NCBI GenBank assembly: GCA_045576355.1
Contig: JAZNGG010000047.1
Span: forward strand, 1 to 64,000
Direction of reading: 5' to 3'
Length of the DNA stretch: 64,000 bases
Source of the DNA: Liminaster sp045576355
GTDB lineage: Bacteria > Bacteroidota > Bacteroidia > Bacteroidales > UBA3663
Below the pieces are notes generated by a model, which saw nothing but the letters and a program-made list of their open reading frames with translations, was not told where the DNA came from and ran no database searches. The position numbers and the translations under genes are program-made. The stretch's first letter is position 1; each line of letters begins with the position of its first letter. Positions 61,283 to 64,000 of this stretch are shown here, in pieces.

Positions 61283-61321
61283 GAAAACTGAATGCAGCGA
61301 GTAGAGCAGCATTCAGTTTTC
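61283..61321 (-). terminator. Hairpin terminator after the outer-membrane protein gene
   Basis: A 13-bp perfect stem (GAAAACTGAATGC / GCATTCAGTTTTC) and a 13-base loop, 18 bases beyond the stop at 61339. The downstream tail is only moderately T-rich. Confidence 0.7.
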
Positions 61322-61338
61322 AACTTTCTGTTTTAAGT

Positions 61339-63168
61339 TTAAAATTGCAAAGAGGCTCCTATGTTGAAATTCAAACGCTGTGCCGGGATTCCAGCCCAGA
61401 CATCATACTTTTGACAAAGTAGATTGCCGAAAGAGGCATAGGCCAACAATTTGTCGCTGAAAGTCCAGGTCCCTTTCAGCCCTAAGTCAGATACACTCTT
61501 GAGCGATAATTCTTTTAAACCGGATATAGTTTGCACCCATGCATTACGTCCATAATATCCTCTGAATGACAATTCAATATTCAATTCCTTGAGCGGATTG
61601 GAGTATAAGAAAATTCCTGTTTGTAGGGCAGGCTGATAACTTCCCGTTTTCTCCCTGGTGTGCAGGTTATAGAGGATTGATCCTCGAGCAGAAAAATATC
61701 GGTCATAGGTATATGATACCTTTCCGCCGGCTTTAAAGCAGAGATCGTCGATATTTTCTATTCCGGTTAAAGTGTATCCATAGCGAGGGGACTGAACGAT
61801 AGGGATCATGGCATCCATAGTATATTTTGCACCGACAAAGATTTCTCCATTAAGATCTCCCCAGTTATGATCACAAAAACCTAACGTCATATCAAATAGT
61901 TCCCAGGGTGTTTTATATTGTTCGTAAGGGAGATAGAAGGGGTAACGAGACATCATCTCTCTTTGTGTATAGCGGTGCAGTCCTCCGGTAATGTCGGCAT
62001 AGATCTTTTGTTTGGTGTCTCTGAAAGTATATGTCATGTGGATCTTTGGCGCAATACCCCAATGATTATCCGGTCCACTAATATAATCTGCACGCACACC
62101 TACTTGCAGGCGCAAGCTATCTTGTTGCAGTTTTATGTAGGGGGTAACGGAGATCTGTATGCCATCGGAGAGTTCCGGAAGTGAGGTTATTTCCTCTTCA
62201 CGGTCTGCATAACTATAATTGAGTCCGGAGATGAATGCTGAAAGACCGCAGTCATAGGCATCAATGCGGGTAGCGATGTCCCCGAAAAGTTTAAATCTAA
62301 GCTCTGTGGCATCCGGCAGAGAGATGGCATAATCCTCCAGCTCCAGTCCGCTGCGGAATGTAATTCCCTCCTGTTGCTGTTTGTGGTTATCCAATGTAAT
62401 ACCAAAACGAAAATCGCTAAGCCCTACATTTTCGTCTTCATCAGTTGTGGTCCAAATGAATTTGGTGTTTGTTGGAGGAAAGTTTGTTAAGTAGCTCTCG
62501 TCTCCGAGGAGAGCATTGGGGAGTGTATAGTTTTTGTAGTCGTAATGCACAGAAGCCTCAACGGTCATTGCTGAAAGATCTCTGGTCAGAGCCGCCGCTA
62601 CATACCCATTATAATATCTGTTTTTCCAATCGGGAAGACGGGTTTTATCGAAATAGTTCTTGTGGTTGGATTCTATGTCAGCAATGGACATGTGATACCC
62701 TCCATTGACCCGCACTTGTGTTTTGTCGTCATCGATGATTTTGTAACCCGCATCAATGTTCGTATTCCAGTAGTTGCCCAAATTGGCATCAAGATAGCCC
62801 CGATAGGGAGAAAACGCTCTGTCATCAAATACCTGTCCTACAGGTAACTGTGTCACCGTTGTGTCTGTTGCCATGCTAGCATTCCAATCTGCATATTTCA
62901 CTGCTGTGCGCGTTACTATGGGCTGTTCGATAGCCGGTGTACGAACGATTTTATTGGCATCTCTCACTACGGGATCAAATTCTCTTTCGATCACCATAGA
63001 CTGAGACATATTATCCTCATTTTTCTTCTCTTCTTCTACGGTGGTTTGTATTCCTTTTCTTGTTGCTTTTCTCTTTCTCGCCCAAGCTTCTGTCGGAGTT
63101 AGGGTAGTGGATAGGACTAAGAGAGCGAGTAGCAGTACACGAGTATAGTGTATATTATTTTTTTTCAT
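61339..63168 (-). CDS. Outer-membrane beta-barrel protein (TonB-receptor-like, no plug)
   Basis: 609 residues with a signal peptide (about 1-31, ending EAWA). A basic stretch (RKRKATRKGI) and a conserved IEREFDPVVRDANKI segment are followed by alternating beta strands (YRGYLDANLGNYWNTNIDAG onward) and an aromatic C-terminal residue (LNFNIGASLQF), typical of an outer-membrane barrel. It has no TonB plug. It follows the TPR protein gene with a 9-base gap, an arrangement that suggests the two act together in the envelope. Function unknown. Confidence 0.75.
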   Translation of the reverse strand: MKKNNIHYTRVLLLALLVLSTTLTPTEAWARKRKATRKGIQTTVEEEKKNEDNMSQSMVIEREFDPVVRDANKIVRTPAIEQPIVTRTAVKYADWNASMATDTTVTQLPVGQVFDDRAFSPYRGYLDANLGNYWNTNIDAGYKIIDDDKTQVRVNGGYHMSIADIESNHKNYFDKTRLPDWKNRYYNGYVAAALTRDLSAMTVEASVHYDYKNYTLPNALLGDESYLTNFPPTNTKFIWTTTDEDENVGLSDFRFGITLDNHKQQQEGITFRSGLELEDYAISLPDATELRFKLFGDIATRIDAYDCGLSAFISGLNYSYADREEEITSLPELSDGIQISVTPYIKLQQDSLRLQVGVRADYISGPDNHWGIAPKIHMTYTFRDTKQKIYADITGGLHRYTQREMMSRYPFYLPYEQYKTPWELFDMTLGFCDHNWGDLNGEIFVGAKYTMDAMIPIVQSPRYGYTLTGIENIDDLCFKAGGKVSYTYDRYFSARGSILYNLHTREKTGSYQPALQTGIFLYSNPLKELNIELSFRGYYGRNAWVQTISGLKELSLKSVSDLGLKGTWTFSDKLLAYASFGNLLCQKYDVWAGIPAQRLNFNIGASLQF

Positions 63169-63177
63169 TGTCTGTTT

Positions 63178-64000
63178 TTATTTACAAAGGTTTATACGTT
63201 GTTCTATCATTTGATTGATTTCTTCATTGCTGTTATAATTGCTTTGCAAACTTTGTAGATATTGTTTTGCTTGGAACGTGTCTCCCTTTTGGATGTAAAT
63301 GTCTGCCAATAGGATAAATGCCCGAGCCAGCCAGTATTGATGCGGTGTTCCGCTATTGATCAATTGGAAAACCTGAGTCTCTGCCTCTGCTGTTTGGTTG
63401 TCGTCAAAATAAAGTTGTGCCAATTGGTATTTTGCTTCAGCTCCATACATGCTGCGTGTGTCAGCAGATGCCTCTTTAAGGTCATCGATGGCATATTTTA
63501 ACTCTTTCATCTCCATGAGTGATTTGCCACGGAGCAATTTGCCTTCCTGCCGCAGTGTTTCAGAGAGATGAGTGTCGGAATTAAGTTGTGTGAAGTTGAG
63601 CACTACATCTTCATGTTTGCCGAGTTGGGCAGCCATACGGGTGCTACCCATCAATGCTTTGCGTTTATGCTCTGCCTGGTCTGTCCTGACCACCAGTTGC
63701 TGATAGATGTCAAAAGCTTTTTCATAGTTCTGTTGTTCCTGATGTATTTCTGCCATGGCCATAAGCGCCTCGTCTGTATATTCCGAACCGGGCATGTTGG
63801 TTATGGCATCGTAATATTTGAGCGCCTCTTCCCAGCGTCCCTCTTTGTGGGTTGCCCGGGCAAGAGATATATTGGCATTCAATGCAAATTGTCCGTTAGG
63901 ATAGACCACAAGATAGTCTTTAAGGGCTTTCTCTGCCTCTTGTGTTTTTCCGTTGGCGATAAGACGCGTTGCAGCAATGTAGGTCAAAGAATCCTGTTCT
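63178..64000 (-). CDS. TPR-repeat protein, partial (continues past the right edge)
   Basis: At least 274 residues are visible; the C terminus is complete and the N terminus is off the window. The frame is still open at 64000 (reading ...EQDSLTYIAATRLIANG), and the apparent start at 63987 is only an internal TTG. The visible part is a chain of tetratricopeptide repeats: AEKALKDYLVVYPNG, EEALKYYDAITNMPGSEYTD, YEKAFDIYQQLV and AEAKYQLAQLYFDDNQTAEA. Probably an exported scaffold acting with the outer-membrane protein encoded next. Confidence 0.85.
   Translation of the reverse strand, partial: EQDSLTYIAATRLIANGKTQEAEKALKDYLVVYPNGQFALNANISLARATHKEGRWEEALKYYDAITNMPGSEYTDEALMAMAEIHQEQQNYEKAFDIYQQLVVRTDQAEHKRKALMGSTRMAAQLGKHEDVVLNFTQLNSDTHLSETLRQEGKLLRGKSLMEMKELKYAIDDLKEASADTRSMYGAEAKYQLAQLYFDDNQTAEAETQVFQLINSGTPHQYWLARAFILLADIYIQKGDTFQAKQYLQSLQSNYNSNEEINQMIEQRINLCK

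Overview
This window is from a Bacteroidales bacterium (Prevotellaceae/Porphyromonadaceae/Bacteroidaceae type; genus not decided). The evidence is two SusC/SusD pairs, several secreted proteins with type IX-like C-terminal tails ending in Lys-rich KVFVK/KVVK/KVLVK, a DUF4835 (PorD-like) protein, an OmpH-type chaperone, an oadGAB sodium pump, and repeated use of the Bacteroidetes promoter pattern TTTG-N19/20-TAnnTTTG. No rRNA, tRNA, CRISPR array or insertion sequence was recognised.

Layout. 1-12.3 kb is mostly housekeeping: a HAD nucleotidase (-), an 875-aa secreted protein (+), a short degenerate glucose-6-phosphate dehydrogenase-like protein (-), a bleomycin-hydrolase-type aminopeptidase (-), phosphoglucomutase (+), L-serine dehydratase (-), rplU-rpmA (+) and serS (+).

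12.4-36.7 kb is an accessory glycan region aimed at pectin. It holds a PL1 pectate lyase, a tyrosine recombinase, a first SusC/SusD pair, a secreted protein built from two near-identical halves, a very large pectin methylesterase-pectate lyase fusion, an AspT/YidE-type antiporter, and a second SusC/SusD pair with a surface lipoprotein. Between the recombinase and the first susC lies a ~190-bp segment bounded by a 23-bp inverted repeat (22/23 matches). It contains a textbook promoter now pointing at susC. This looks like a phase-variable ON/OFF switch for the pectin-uptake locus and is the most striking feature of the window.

37-51 kb is again core: an AAA/DUF4143 ATPase (-) preceded by five 33-bp repeats; a dnaN-exonuclease-DUF4835-recN cluster (-), with no coaBC where many relatives have it; pepD (-); a small conserved membrane protein and an OmpH lipoprotein (+); a DMT exporter (+); and the oadG-oadA-oadB sodium-translocating decarboxylase (-).

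51-64 kb (all -) carries a TerB-like protein overlapped by a regulator that fuses an RIC/YtfE-type di-iron hemerythrin domain to a LuxR helix-turn-helix, a split chromate-type transporter, metG, a GH3-family enzyme, topA, an outer-membrane barrel protein and a TPR protein that runs off the right edge.

Intergenic DNA is rich in short tandem arrays. Three arrays with unrelated sequences all have a period of exactly 22 bp, and a two-unit copy of one of them lies 23 kb away.
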